From contig JANQKV010000049.1 of assembly GCA_028280945.1 (NCBI GenBank), positions 245,861 through 309,860 on the forward strand: 64,000 bases of DNA, in the 5' to 3' direction. Made by a program: the position numbers and the translations under genes. How positions within the stretch are numbered: position 1 is the first letter of the stretch; every line of letters starts with the position of its first letter. Of this stretch, positions 30,791 through 40,010 are shown in pieces. Under the pieces are notes generated by a model, which saw nothing but the letters and a program-made list of their open reading frames with translations, was not told the origin of the DNA and searched no databases. The DNA is from Opitutaceae bacterium (GTDB lineage Bacteria > Verrucomicrobiota > Verrucomicrobiia > Opitutales > Opitutaceae).

Positions 30791-31849
30791 TCAGGCTCTG
30801 GTTGATGCATGACGGCGGACCGCCTGCGCGTAGATGTCCGGTCGAAAAATCTCGCGCTCGTATTGAGGCGACAACCAGTTATGGCCCTGTAGAAAACCGT
30901 TGATGCGAAAGCCCTGCACCAGCCACTTGGCCTGGGTGAGTGATGGCGGGTTCACCTTTTCACCGTGGAATCGGACGAATTCGTTCGCCGGCAGGGAGTC
31001 GCGCTCACCAAAGGCAAAATTACCAACAAGCCCGGCTGAGATAGTCTTGCGGGAGAGATTCAGGTATTCGCGACGCGCGAGCAGTTTGGCCAGTTCGGGG
31101 CGAAAATCGGAATCGTCGCAGAGTGCGCAGGCTTCGAGCAACGCGGCGACCAATCGCAAGTGCTCCTCATGGCGTTGTTGGGCGAATGATTCGCTGACCA
31201 TGAGCACCTTTTCCGGATGACCGGGATGCAGATGGGCTGCAGTCGTGGCGCACCAACCGAGTTTTTCCTGAATGGCCAGGGTGTTCCAGGGTTCACCCAC
31301 GCAGTAGCCGTCGATAGTGCCTGCGGACAAATTGCGAAACACCTGGGCCGGGGGCACGACAACGATGCGCACATCGCGACGTGGGTTGATGCCGCCGGAT
31401 TTCAGCCAGTCGCAAAGGTGAAAGTAATGAGTGGAGTGAGCCGCGGCGACTCCCAGCACAACTTGTCGTTCGTGGCGGGTGCGCACGATTTCGTCGTAGA
31501 GCGAGGCCGCATCGTGCACGCCGGCGTCACGCAAACGGCGGGAGAGGGTGATCGCATTACCCCCCGTGTTCAAAATGCAGGCGGTGAGGCAGCGAGCCGG
31601 CGCGGCCCCCAAACCGAGCCTGGCGCTGATCAACAACGAGCTAATCGCATGAGCGGCGTCGAGTTCTCCGAAGGCGATCTTGTCGCGCACGGTGGCCCAG
31701 CCGAGCTCGCGGCGCAGTTGCACATTCAAATCGTGGCGGGAAAAAAGACCTTGTTCATGAGCAACAATAATGGGAGCGGCATCGGTGAGAGCGATGAATC
31801 CAAGTTTGAGAGGGTTGCGTGGCAGAGGTGGATTGGACTTGCGCGGCAT
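30791..31849 (-). CDS. nasS: NasS-like nitrate sensor (NrtA-related protein without signal peptide)
   Basis: 352 residues, homologous to NrtA over its length ([36 protein letters not shown]) but starting MPRKSNPPLPRNP with no export signal, so it stays in the cytoplasm. Such proteins act as NasS, which binds nitrate and releases the ANTAR antiterminator NasT. No nasT gene is in this window; it may be elsewhere or a different partner may be used. First gene of the minus-strand nitrate cluster, divergent from the LysR gene. Confidence 0.75.
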   Translation of the reverse strand: MPRKSNPPLPRNPLKLGFIALTDAAPIIVAHEQGLFSRHDLNVQLRRELGWATVRDKIAFGELDAAHAISSLLISARLGLGAAPARCLTACILNTGGNAITLSRRLRDAGVHDAASLYDEIVRTRHERQVVLGVAAAHSTHYFHLCDWLKSGGINPRRDVRIVVVPPAQVFRNLSAGTIDGYCVGEPWNTLAIQEKLGWCATTAAHLHPGHPEKVLMVSESFAQQRHEEHLRLVAALLEACALCDDSDFRPELAKLLARREYLNLSRKTISAGLVGNFAFGERDSLPANEFVRFHGEKVNPPSLTQAKWLVQGFRINGFLQGHNWLSPQYEREIFRPDIYAQAVRRHASTRA

Positions 31850-31951
31850 GGTGGTCGCCGGGCGCGTGAGCTAAGTTGATGCCAATCGATTAGACTGGCG
31901 CATCATTTGCTAACAAATCCCGCCAACTGTTCATGAACTGTTCGCATATTG
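31850..31951. promoter_or_regulatory. Divergent promoter region, NasS-like / LysR genes
   Basis: 102 bases between the two divergent starts. It contains two ACTGTTC repeats separated by ATGA, forming a TTCATGAA palindrome at about 31930-31937, a plausible LysR-type binding site just upstream of the LysR gene itself. I see no clear -10/-35 pair. Confidence 0.4.
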
Positions 31952-32881
31952 ATGCCCGCTCTTCTCGATAGTCGTCAGATCCTTGCATTTACCACCCTCG
32001 CACGGTTGGGAAGTTTCACTGCGGCAGCCAAGGAGTTGTTTCTCACCCAGTCAGCCGTGAGTCACGCGATCAAATCATTAGAGACAGATTTGGGTGTGCA
32101 GGTGTTTGATCGGGTGGGGAAGAAGGCGCATCTGACCTTGGCCGGAGAGCGGTTGTTGGAACACGCCGACCGCATCCTGCGCGAGATGCAGGATGCCCGG
32201 AGTGGCATCGAAGAGTTGCAGAATTGGGGGCAGTCCCGATTGCGTGTGGGTGCCAGCACCACAGCCTGTCAGTATTTGCTCCCCGGGGTGCTGCGGGAGT
32301 TTAAACAAAGTTTTCCCGAGTGCGTGATTCGCGTGGAGCCGGCGGACAGTCCGGAGATGGGAGATTCGCTGCGAGCCAACGAAATCGACCTTGCCCTTAT
32401 GTTGCGGCCGCCCGCGCGCGACGACATCTCGTTTCGACCGTTGTTTGCGGATTCGTTGGAAATGTATGTGGCACCCACGCACCCGTGGACGCGCAAGCGG
32501 GAGATTACCAACGAACAACGCGGCTCCGAAACCTTCATCCTCTACAACAAAGGCACCTATACGCACCATATGGTCAGCGACTACCTGCAGGGGGGAGGAG
32601 TGACATTGCGCAACCCCATCGAGATTGGCAGCATGGAGGCGGCAAAAGAACTGGTGAAAATCGGTCTTGGAGTGGGCGTGTTTGCGCGGTGGGTCGCGCG
32701 TAAGGAACTCGCCGAAGGTTCCCTGGTGGCGCGGCCGATCGGGTCAGAACCGTTGCGACGCGAATGGGGGTTCGGCCACCTGCGAGGACGGAGTCTGGGC
32801 TTGGCGGAAGAGACGTTCCTCGGCTTGTTTGAAGCTGCAATCGAGACCCTTGAGCTGGAAAAAGCCGTCGACGCGGCGTGA
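31952..32881 (+). CDS. LysR-family transcriptional regulator
   Basis: 309 residues. An N-terminal winged HTH (about 6-65; SFTAAAKELFLTQSAVSHAIKSLE) is followed by a periplasmic-binding-like effector domain (about 90-300). It starts at ATG 31952, directly preceded by TTG. Lying divergently at the head of the nitrate cluster, it is the likely regulator of those genes; LysR proteins such as NtcB and NasR-like factors do this in other bacteria. Effector unknown. Confidence 0.88.
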   Translation: MPALLDSRQILAFTTLARLGSFTAAAKELFLTQSAVSHAIKSLETDLGVQVFDRVGKKAHLTLAGERLLEHADRILREMQDARSGIEELQNWGQSRLRVGASTTACQYLLPGVLREFKQSFPECVIRVEPADSPEMGDSLRANEIDLALMLRPPARDDISFRPLFADSLEMYVAPTHPWTRKREITNEQRGSETFILYNKGTYTHHMVSDYLQGGGVTLRNPIEIGSMEAAKELVKIGLGVGVFARWVARKELAEGSLVARPIGSEPLRREWGFGHLRGRSLGLAEETFLGLFEAAIETLELEKAVDAA

Positions 32882-32899
32882 AGCCCAAGTTCGTCGAGA

Positions 32900-33436
32900 T
32901 TATTCGAGTCGTCGGCGCATAATGACACGTAGAGCGGTGTTGAGGCCGCTGGTCCGTTCGTGCTCGCGAATTCGGTGGTAGCCGGGGGTGAGCCCCGATT
33001 CGGGCAAAGTCTCGAACCCCAGTCTTTCGTAGAACGGTCGGTTCCAGGGCACGGGTGAAAAGGTCGAGAGCGTCAGGGTGGAGTAGCGATTTTCCTTCGC
33101 CCATTGGTAGACCGTTTGAACCAAGGCCCTGCCGATGCCGCGCTTTTGCAACGATGGTCGGACGTCGATCTCCTCGAGATGGGCGTTGCCGTCGATCTCC
33201 ATGGCCAAAGCGAAACCCACCGGCCGATTGTCGGCATCGACTGCGACCCAGAGCCGGCCGAGCTCCATGCCTTCACGAAAGGTTTCGATGGAATTCACGG
33301 TATCAAAACATGCTGTGGAACGAGCCAGTTTTGCCGGGAAGTCGCCCAGTTGTCGGGCGGCTTCTTGTTCGATTTGTGGTAGCGAATCGAGGTCGCTGCT
33401 TATTGCCGTGCGGATCTGATATGCCGATTTTCCCAT
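32900..33436 (-). CDS. GNAT-family N-acetyltransferase
   Basis: 178 residues. The acetyl-CoA loop is visible in VRPSLQKRGIGRALVQTVYQWA (residues about 92-113), followed by the NRPFYERLGF signature. Similar proteins acetylate amino acids, peptides or small amines; the substrate is unknown. It is convergent with the LysR gene (18 bases apart) and lies on the same strand as a second GNAT gene. Confidence 0.88.
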   Translation of the reverse strand: MGKSAYQIRTAISSDLDSLPQIEQEAARQLGDFPAKLARSTACFDTVNSIETFREGMELGRLWVAVDADNRPVGFALAMEIDGNAHLEEIDVRPSLQKRGIGRALVQTVYQWAKENRYSTLTLSTFSPVPWNRPFYERLGFETLPESGLTPGYHRIREHERTSGLNTALRVIMRRRLE

Positions 33437-33523
33437 CTCGTAGAACTCAGACTTCTTCGGCCGATGTCGGATAATGCTTTAAGGCGGTTGCCCTAGATTG
33501 ACCGGAACAGAAAGTGACGCTCC

Positions 33524-34018
33524 TCATGCCGAAGATAAATTGAGCAGGAAGCGTTCACGATTCGAGTCCATGGGAAGCGGTGTGATGGATGGGTCGTAGT
33601 TTCGGGCAATTTTCTGCCAGAAAAGTTGAGCGGGTTTGTTGGCGAAGTGATACGAGATTTCCCAGACTCCGGGCCTATTTTTCAGAATTTGATGGATGAT
33701 TCGTTCACCGAACCCCCGTTTGCGGAATTCTGGAGCAATACTGAACTCGGCTATTTGCCAGTCCCAGTCGCCAACCTCCGCCTGCCCGCGAGCGCGAACC
33801 AAAACAAATCCCACCGGGGTGTTTTTAAGCCGAATCAGATATGGAAACCGGTCGTTGTCCCGCCAGTATTCATCTAGCCAATGATACTCCAACCTCCCGC
33901 TGCCATGAGCAATGTTTGGATCAAAGCTCGCGAGTTCTCGCAGGTAGGCTTGTAGGAACTCCTCAAGGGTGGGTTGCTCTTCAATAGAGGCACGTGCGAG
34001 GTAAATATTCACGTTCAT
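33524..34018 (-). CDS. GNAT-family N-acetyltransferase (YhbS/predicted acetyltransferase type)
   Basis: 164 residues with IAEFSIAPEFRKRGFGERIIHQILKN as the acetyl-CoA binding core, and an N-terminal half (TLEEFLQAYLRELASFDP; GFVLVRARG) matching small predicted acetyltransferases. The sequence differs strongly from the neighbouring GNAT gene, so this is not a recent duplication. Its start at 34018 is an ATG. No operon partner is obvious. Confidence 0.85.
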   Translation of the reverse strand: MNVNIYLARASIEEQPTLEEFLQAYLRELASFDPNIAHGSGRLEYHWLDEYWRDNDRFPYLIRLKNTPVGFVLVRARGQAEVGDWDWQIAEFSIAPEFRKRGFGERIIHQILKNRPGVWEISYHFANKPAQLFWQKIARNYDPSITPLPMDSNRERFLLNLSSA

Positions 34019-34119
34019 GAATCATCTAAGATGGAATCCTTAAACAGCTGACCAAGCACGACGAAATACTGCTGGTTGGAACCACTACCGATTGGGCGGG
34101 TGATCCAGGGGGATCGGTT

Positions 34120-34875
34120 TTATCTCCCGGCTTCGTTCAATAGATCAGTGTATTTTTTGAGATACTTTGAAGTAAGGTAAACGACGCCTGTAGCGATGGC
34201 GCCCAGGATACTCCAAGTTTCCTCCACCAGGGAGAACTCGCCTTCGGCAACGTCACCAACGAGTTTAAATATGCAAAACGCCAGAAACAGGGCAAACAGC
34301 CCGTTTTTTTCCTGTTTCACCACCTTCCTCCAACTGAACCCGATGTTTGGTTTGGTGTAGTGGGAGTGGATGGGCAGGAAGGCTGGGGTTCGGGTAGTCC
34401 ATTCCAGATAGTTGATGCCAAATTTATTCCTTAAGAACGACTCTTCGGCATATACGATCCTTTCGTAGTAGATCCAGAATCCCAACGTGAACAGCAGGAC
34501 GAACCAGATGTTGCCAGTGAGCATGGTGATCGAAACCCACATCAGATAGTTTCCAAGATAGAGCGGATTGCGAATGATCGAGTAGATTCCGGTGGTGTTC
34601 AGGGTCTCCGCCACCTGGCCTTCGTTCGTGTTTCGGCCCGAAGTTTTCTGCGGCGTGTAGCCCACCGTGAAAACCCGGACAAGGAGGCCGATGATTCCCA
34701 CCCAGATCGCGCCGCCTTCGAGCGCTTCGGCGAGTAACGTTTCACTCGCGTTGCCGTTGAATCTCTCTTGGTAGACTTTCACCCAAAGGCCGACGGCCAA
34801 CAATACCAGCGGCAGATAGCTGCGATGCTTGAACAGGTAGTCGCCTTGTTTCTTTAACTCTTCTTGTAGTGCCAT
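34120..34875 (-). CDS. Integral membrane isoprenylcysteine/phospholipid methyltransferase-like protein
   Basis: 251 residues from the ATG at 34875 (the frame continues upstream but without family similarity). Five or so hydrophobic segments; the SAM-binding region shows GIYSIIRNPLYLGNYL and EESFLRNKFGINYLEW, the RHPxYxG and EE motifs of the ICMT/PEMT family. It may methylate a lipid or protein terminus in the membrane. The two-helix tail after the catalytic core is longer than usual. Confidence 0.82.
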   Translation of the reverse strand: MALQEELKKQGDYLFKHRSYLPLVLLAVGLWVKVYQERFNGNASETLLAEALEGGAIWVGIIGLLVRVFTVGYTPQKTSGRNTNEGQVAETLNTTGIYSIIRNPLYLGNYLMWVSITMLTGNIWFVLLFTLGFWIYYERIVYAEESFLRNKFGINYLEWTTRTPAFLPIHSHYTKPNIGFSWRKVVKQEKNGLFALFLAFCIFKLVGDVAEGEFSLVEETWSILGAIATGVVYLTSKYLKKYTDLLNEAGR

Positions 34876-35204
34876 TTGAAGGATCTCTTGCGTTGTGTAG
34901 TGGAATTTTTGGCACACGCACTCGCGTGCCGGCAGGGAGGATCGAAGTCCGCCTTGCCTGATTTCCCTCTTTGACGGCACCCGTTGGTCAGCGTTCAAAC
35001 CCTTCAAAAATGTAATTTAGGTGCCAGCGCCGTGTGCTCGAGAAACGCACCTCGACTTAGCCTGGCCGTATGCGTTCAGAACCACATCTCAGCCTCAAGG
35101 TCCGCTTGATTTTGGCTCTGGCGAATTGGGCTCCGATAAAACCGCCCCGGCAGACACGGATGGGGTCTTGTCCGGCAGAAGCATGATGCGGATGGAAACC
35201 TGAT
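34876..35204. other. Intergenic region, 329 bases
   Basis: Between the methyltransferase start and the 3' end of the symporter gene. Only short frames lacking family similarity are present. I see no tRNA, strong hairpin or repeat. The methyltransferase promoter should lie within its first 150 bases. Confidence 0.4.
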
Positions 35205-36572
35205 TCACCCTTTGGATGAGCTCCGGCGTCTTTCGGTAAGGTCGGCGGTGATTTCGTCGAGTTTGGCGTTGGTCAGTGGGTAACGAGAGAAAATGGCGAT
35301 GCCGATGGCTGCCAGCGCGGCGGGGAAGAGGCTCATGCTGAGACGGATGCCCAGAATCGAACTGGCAGTCTGTTCGACGTTGGCCACGTAACCGAACCAT
35401 CCCAACGCCAGCATCACCACGGCACCACCCACCGCGAAGCCCACTTTGATGGAGAACGTGCCGGCCGAAAACACGAGCCCGTCAGCCCGGCGGCCGGTTT
35501 TCCACTCCGAGTAGTCCGCGGTGTCGGCCAGCATCGACCAAAAGAGCGGAAAGAGGGGGCCCGCCGCGAACGAGTAGACGATTTGCAAGCCGTACAATAC
35601 AATCAAGTCATCGGGCCCGGGGAAATAGAATCCGATCATCGTGAGGACGATGACGATCGAGCATGCGATTACCGTGCGCACTTTGCCAAATTTCCCAGCC
35701 AGAAACTTTGATGGCAAAACCCCGAGCAAGGTGAACGCGGTGCCCAGGGCCATGAAATAGCCCATGGTGGATTCGCGGTCCAAATAGTAGATGAAATAGT
35801 AGGATGTCACCGCGCTGCGCACCGCGACGTAGACCAGGCAGATCATGATCATCGCCGACAGAATCAACCACGGTCGATTGGCGATGAGGTCACGAAAATC
35901 CCGGTTGACGCTGCTCGGCGGAGCGGTGGCCACAACCCGTTCCCGGACCGTGAAAAATGTGATCAACAGTCCAATGACTGAAAGCCCGCCGAAAATTGCC
36001 ATGCTCATTTGATAACCCGCGGCCTTGTCACCTTGCCCGAGATATTCCACCAACGGAACGATCAGAACCTGAACCGTGATTCCGGCGGCGTAGGCGAAAA
36101 CGAACTTGTAGGAGGAGACGCTGGTGCGCTCGACATGATCGCCTGAGATGACCGCGGTAAGACAGTTGTTGGGAGTCGCCGTCACGGTGTAGATCAGCAT
36201 CATGGCCGTGTAGGTCAGGGCGGCGTAGATTTGTTTGCCGGTCATCGACAGATCCGGGGTCGTGAACATAAGCACCAGTCCGATGCCGTAGGGCAGGCTG
36301 AACCAAAGCAGAAACGGACGATACTTGCCCCAACGGGTGCGGGTGCGATCGCACAGAATGCCGCACATGGGATCCGTCACTGCATCGATCACGCGGACCC
36401 AAAAAAACAAACCGGCGATAAACGCCGGAGTCAGCCCGAAGGTGTCGGTATAGAACACGGGCAGAAAAAACATCAGCGTCTGCCAGACGATGCTCAGGGA
36501 GTAGTCGCCGCAGGCGGCACCGAGCTTTTCGCCCATCGGCACGCGTTGGGAGGAGGAGGAGGGGGTCGACAT
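35205..36572 (-). CDS. GPH-family (MelB-like) sugar:cation symporter
   Basis: 455 residues, about 12 membrane helices. VRVIDAVTDPMCGILCDRTRTRWGKYRPFLLW is the glycoside-pentoside-hexuronide family signature with the conserved Asp residues that bind the coupling cation. Members import melibiose, xylosides, glucuronides and similar sugars with Na+ or H+. The substrate is unknown; the exported GH97 in the window would supply suitable sugars, but they are 27 kb apart. Divergent from the lactonase gene. Confidence 0.9.
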   Translation of the reverse strand: MSTPSSSSQRVPMGEKLGAACGDYSLSIVWQTLMFFLPVFYTDTFGLTPAFIAGLFFWVRVIDAVTDPMCGILCDRTRTRWGKYRPFLLWFSLPYGIGLVLMFTTPDLSMTGKQIYAALTYTAMMLIYTVTATPNNCLTAVISGDHVERTSVSSYKFVFAYAAGITVQVLIVPLVEYLGQGDKAAGYQMSMAIFGGLSVIGLLITFFTVRERVVATAPPSSVNRDFRDLIANRPWLILSAMIMICLVYVAVRSAVTSYYFIYYLDRESTMGYFMALGTAFTLLGVLPSKFLAGKFGKVRTVIACSIVIVLTMIGFYFPGPDDLIVLYGLQIVYSFAAGPLFPLFWSMLADTADYSEWKTGRRADGLVFSAGTFSIKVGFAVGGAVVMLALGWFGYVANVEQTASSILGIRLSMSLFPAALAAIGIAIFSRYPLTNAKLDEITADLTERRRSSSKG

Positions 36573-36718
36573 GGGGCAGGAGGCGGAAATTCGCTCGTAT
36601 GCGGGAGAGGGGGGCGACTTCCGGGGAACTTTACGTTAGGCCGAGAATCGCCGTGATCGGCATCAGGTCGGGTGGCGTGGCGTTGACAACCGCGATCAAT
36701 CGCGGAACCAAGGGGACC

Positions 36719-37795
36719 ATGGATGCTGCTCTCCAAACCGTGGTGGTCGGAAGTTATGCGGATGCAGACGAGGCAGGCATCCACTTCTTTGCTTGGGACG
36801 CGGACAGCGGCACGCTGACTCCGGACGGCACGGTAACCGGCGTTACCAACCCGTCCTACCTTTTGCCGCATCCCACCCGAGATCGGATCTATGCGGTGGG
36901 GGAAACCACCGATTACGAGGGGCGAGCCGGTGGCTCGGTGGCGGTCTTGGCGCGGGACGATTCGGGGCAGTGGTCGGTGGTTCAGGAAGTTTTTTCCGGA
37001 GGAGGCGCGCCGTGTCATTTGGGATTGGCTGCCGCAGAACGTGGGCTGCTGGTTGCCAACTACATGGGGGGAAATGTTGCCATCATCCCGCTCACTCCCA
37101 ACGGCGATTTCGCGGAGGAAGCGCAATCGGTCCGGCAGCACCAAGGCTCCGGCCCCCATGTCCAGCGCCAGGAAGCCGCTCATGCGCATTGTTTTCTGGC
37201 GGGTCCGATGGGTGCGATCGCCTACACGGCCGATCTGGGTTGTGATGCCGTGTTCGCTTACGAGGTCGCCGCGAGTGGTGACCGTCTCACCCCGCTCACC
37301 GGGTTGACTTATCGGGCGCGACCGGGAGCGGGACCACGACACCTGACATTTTCGTCGGACGGTCGATTTGGCTACTTGCTGAACGAACTCAATTCCACGA
37401 TCGATGTCCTGACCGTTTCGCCAGCGGGCGGCCTTGCCTGTCGGCAGACCATTCCGATGCTGCCGCCGGACTGGTCGGGTCACAGCACGGCGGCCGAGGT
37501 TTTGATTCATCCGCATGGCCGTTGGCTTTACGCTTCCAATCGCGGCCATGATTCGCTGGCGGTTTATGCGATTGGTGCCGACGAAGGTCACCTTACACTG
37601 GTCGGTCATGTGCCCACGCAAGGCGAGGAACCGCGTAACTTTCGAATCAGCCCCGACGGGCGGCATTTGATCGCCGCTAATCAGCGCACTCACACGCTGG
37701 TGGTGTTTCGGGTCGACGAAGCAACCGGACGACTTTCAGCGATCGGTGACGCGATCGATGTGCCGCGGCCCACCTGTGTTCAATTTCTGCGATGA
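36719..37795 (+). CDS. Lactonase family protein (6-phosphogluconolactonase-like beta-propeller)
   Basis: 358 residues from the ATG at 36719, which has AAGGGG seven bases upstream; the frame continues upstream to 36599 but that part has no similarity. Repeated blades with PSYLLPHPTRDRIYAVGE, GSGPHVQRQEAAHAHC and GPGAGPRHLTFSSDGRFGYLLNEL match the YbhE/Pgl beta-propeller family, which hydrolyses 6-phosphogluconolactone or other sugar lactones. The stop overlaps the P450 start by ATGA, so the two are translated together. Confidence 0.88.
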   Translation: MDAALQTVVVGSYADADEAGIHFFAWDADSGTLTPDGTVTGVTNPSYLLPHPTRDRIYAVGETTDYEGRAGGSVAVLARDDSGQWSVVQEVFSGGGAPCHLGLAAAERGLLVANYMGGNVAIIPLTPNGDFAEEAQSVRQHQGSGPHVQRQEAAHAHCFLAGPMGAIAYTADLGCDAVFAYEVAASGDRLTPLTGLTYRARPGAGPRHLTFSSDGRFGYLLNELNSTIDVLTVSPAGGLACRQTIPMLPPDWSGHSTAAEVLIHPHGRWLYASNRGHDSLAVYAIGADEGHLTLVGHVPTQGEEPRNFRISPDGRHLIAANQRTHTLVVFRVDEATGRLSAIGDAIDVPRPTCVQFLR

Positions 37796-38949
37796 GCTCC
37801 GTCCCCGACCCCTTCGAAAAAGTCCGCCGGGATGGACCGGTCATGCCGGCCGAGTTCCAGGGTGAAACCCTGCCCATGATCCTGCGCCTGAAGGATGTTC
37901 GCGCGGCGGCGCGGGATTGGCAGACCTACAGCTCGGCGGCGGCCTGCCGGGTGCCGATTCCGTCCGAGGAAGACCTGCGAACGGTGCGACAGTTTCCCAT
38001 CGAGGCTGATCCGCCGGAGCATGGGGACTACCGCAAACTTGTGGAACCGTTTTTCCTCCGTCCCAAACAGCCGGAGGTGAAGGCGCAGATCGAGGCCGTC
38101 ATCGATCGCCTCGTTGCGGCCTCCGTCGAAGCGGAGGAGATCGAAGTGGTGGAACAGCTGGCGGTGCCGCTCCAGTCGCGCGCGCTGACATTCCTGCTCA
38201 ATGTCGATGAGAGCGAGGCCGAGACTTGGATCGCGTGGGGCATTCATGTTTTCCACGAGCAAGAGGGCGGGGTAACCGAATCACCGCTTGAGGCTTACAC
38301 CGCGCGCAAGTTTCACGAAGCCGAATCCACGCCTGGCGGGGACTTTTTCTCCGCGCTCAATCAAGCCGAATTCCAGGGGCGCAAACTCACGTTTGAGGAG
38401 AAGCAGGGTTATGCGAATTTGGCGTTTGCGGGTGGACGCGATACGATCATTCACACTGCGAGCCGGATCATTGCCCATTTTGCCGAGCACCCGGAGGCGT
38501 TGGCATGGCTGCGCGAGCACCCGGAGGCGATCAAGTCGGCGAGCGAGGAGTTTTTTCGCGTCTTCATTCCACTGACCCACATTGGGCGGGTTTGCCCGCA
38601 TGCGACCGACGTGCATGGCCACGAGGTGCCCGAGGATGGGCGGGTGTCGCTGTGTTGGGCCTCGGCCAATCGCGACGAGGAATTTTTCGAGAATCCCCAC
38701 GAGATCCAACTCGACCGGCGACCGAATCCGCACGTGGCGTTTGGTTTTGGGATCCATAACTGCCTCGGCGCACATCACGCGCGAGTGGTGACCCAAGCGC
38801 TGCTCAAAAGCCTGGTGGCCCATGTCGACAGGATTGATGTGTTGGCCGCAGAGGAACTGATCGAGCGCCGTGCGGATTACGAACGCGTGGTGGGCTACAG
38901 TTCGCTCAACGTGAGGATGACGGCGCGGAGCAACCCTACGGTGGCCTGA
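37792..38949 (+). CDS. Cytochrome P450
   Basis: 385 residues, a soluble bacterial P450. Haem loop FGFGIHNCLG with Cys324 as thiolate ligand, the I-helix motif AGGRDT (213-218), and the K-helix ExxR pair Glu253/Arg256. Substrate unknown. No ferredoxin or reductase gene lies next to it. Its translational coupling to a lactonase suggests both act on one substrate, perhaps a sugar or cyclic ether, but that is inference. Confidence 0.92.
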   Translation: MSSVPDPFEKVRRDGPVMPAEFQGETLPMILRLKDVRAAARDWQTYSSAAACRVPIPSEEDLRTVRQFPIEADPPEHGDYRKLVEPFFLRPKQPEVKAQIEAVIDRLVAASVEAEEIEVVEQLAVPLQSRALTFLLNVDESEAETWIAWGIHVFHEQEGGVTESPLEAYTARKFHEAESTPGGDFFSALNQAEFQGRKLTFEEKQGYANLAFAGGRDTIIHTASRIIAHFAEHPEALAWLREHPEAIKSASEEFFRVFIPLTHIGRVCPHATDVHGHEVPEDGRVSLCWASANRDEEFFENPHEIQLDRRPNPHVAFGFGIHNCLGAHHARVVTQALLKSLVAHVDRIDVLAAEELIERRADYERVVGYSSLNVRMTARSNPTVA

Positions 38950-38954
38950 TCGGA

Positions 38955-39998
38955 TCAGTCGCCGGGCACCCAAAGGTCGCGCCAAGCGAGCCCGGCATTC
39001 TTCATGGCCTGCAGGCGCGCCTTGATTCGGTTGGGGTTGAGCCAGGTGTCGCCACCGGAACTGAACGCGATTTTTTGGCCGGCCCTTTTGGCGCGTTTCA
39101 ATTCGGCGGCGGTAACGGGTGTGTCCCGGTCCATAAACAAAGCGACATTGGCGGGCAGGTAGTCCACGCTCACGGGCACTTCGTAACCGAGCGTGAGGCC
39201 GAAGTGGCGGGCATCCCTGCGCTGAATGGCGCGCAGTGACGGGTTGACGGGTTCGATGCCGAGGTCGATCAGCGGAAAGTTCTTGTCCGAGAAAAATGAG
39301 ATCAGCTCGTCGAGTTCGAGATCAGCTATGGGTGCCGTCGACGAACGGACAGCGGGATCGATGATGCGCACCCGGAGATTGCGGAATCGGACAACACTGT
39401 CGGGATCGTGCCCTTGCAGGGCGAAGGTGCCGCGGCCGAGGCGCCGTCCTTTTTTGTCCTTCGCGCGCCAGTGTTCCGGACCCTCGGTATATTGGCTGAT
39501 GAGCTCGCCGTTGATGAATGTTTGGATGGTGCGTCCGGCCACGCGGATGCGGTATTCGAACCAACGGTGGTCGGGCACGGGTGAGCGCCAGGTGTTGCGC
39601 ACCGCGTAGATGCTGCCGGTCAGTTTGCGCTCGGTGTAACCCTGGGGCTTGAGCGGGGCTCCGTTGAAGATCTGGCATTCGTAACCGGCATCAGGCCAGC
39701 CAGACTCCTGCCATTGGGTATGGAAATAGATGCCGGAGTTGGCCTGCGTCTCGGAGTAAACCTCCGCGACGAACTCGAAGTTCTTGAACTTCGCCCCCTC
39801 AATTTCGCCAACGTAAAACAAGTGGGACCGCTTGCCACGGCAAACAATGGTTCCGTCTTCCACGCGCCACGTTTCGGTGTGCTCGTTGGCGCGCCAGCCG
39901 GACAGGCTTTGGCCATCAAAAAGTGAAACCCATGTCGAATCGGTTTGGGCGATGGACAATGAGCAGGCGAGAAACAGGGGCAGCAGGAGTTTTTGCAT
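38955..39998 (-). CDS. Secreted DUF1080 (3-keto-disaccharide hydrolase-like) protein
   Basis: 347 residues with a signal peptide (about 1-17) and a DUF1080 jelly-roll domain: SLFDGQSLSGW at the start, then SGIYFHTQW and GTFALQGHDPDSVVRFRNLRV. Such proteins are abundant in Planctomycetes and Verrucomicrobia; some hydrolyse 3-keto-disaccharides. The last ~120 residues (from about 230) are not part of the jelly roll and are unidentified. Convergent with the P450 gene, five bases between stops. Confidence 0.85.
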   Translation of the reverse strand: MQKLLLPLFLACSLSIAQTDSTWVSLFDGQSLSGWRANEHTETWRVEDGTIVCRGKRSHLFYVGEIEGAKFKNFEFVAEVYSETQANSGIYFHTQWQESGWPDAGYECQIFNGAPLKPQGYTERKLTGSIYAVRNTWRSPVPDHRWFEYRIRVAGRTIQTFINGELISQYTEGPEHWRAKDKKGRRLGRGTFALQGHDPDSVVRFRNLRVRIIDPAVRSSTAPIADLELDELISFFSDKNFPLIDLGIEPVNPSLRAIQRRDARHFGLTLGYEVPVSVDYLPANVALFMDRDTPVTAAELKRAKRAGQKIAFSSGGDTWLNPNRIKARLQAMKNAGLAWRDLWVPGD

Positions 39999-40010
39999 GG
40001 GAAAAAGAGA

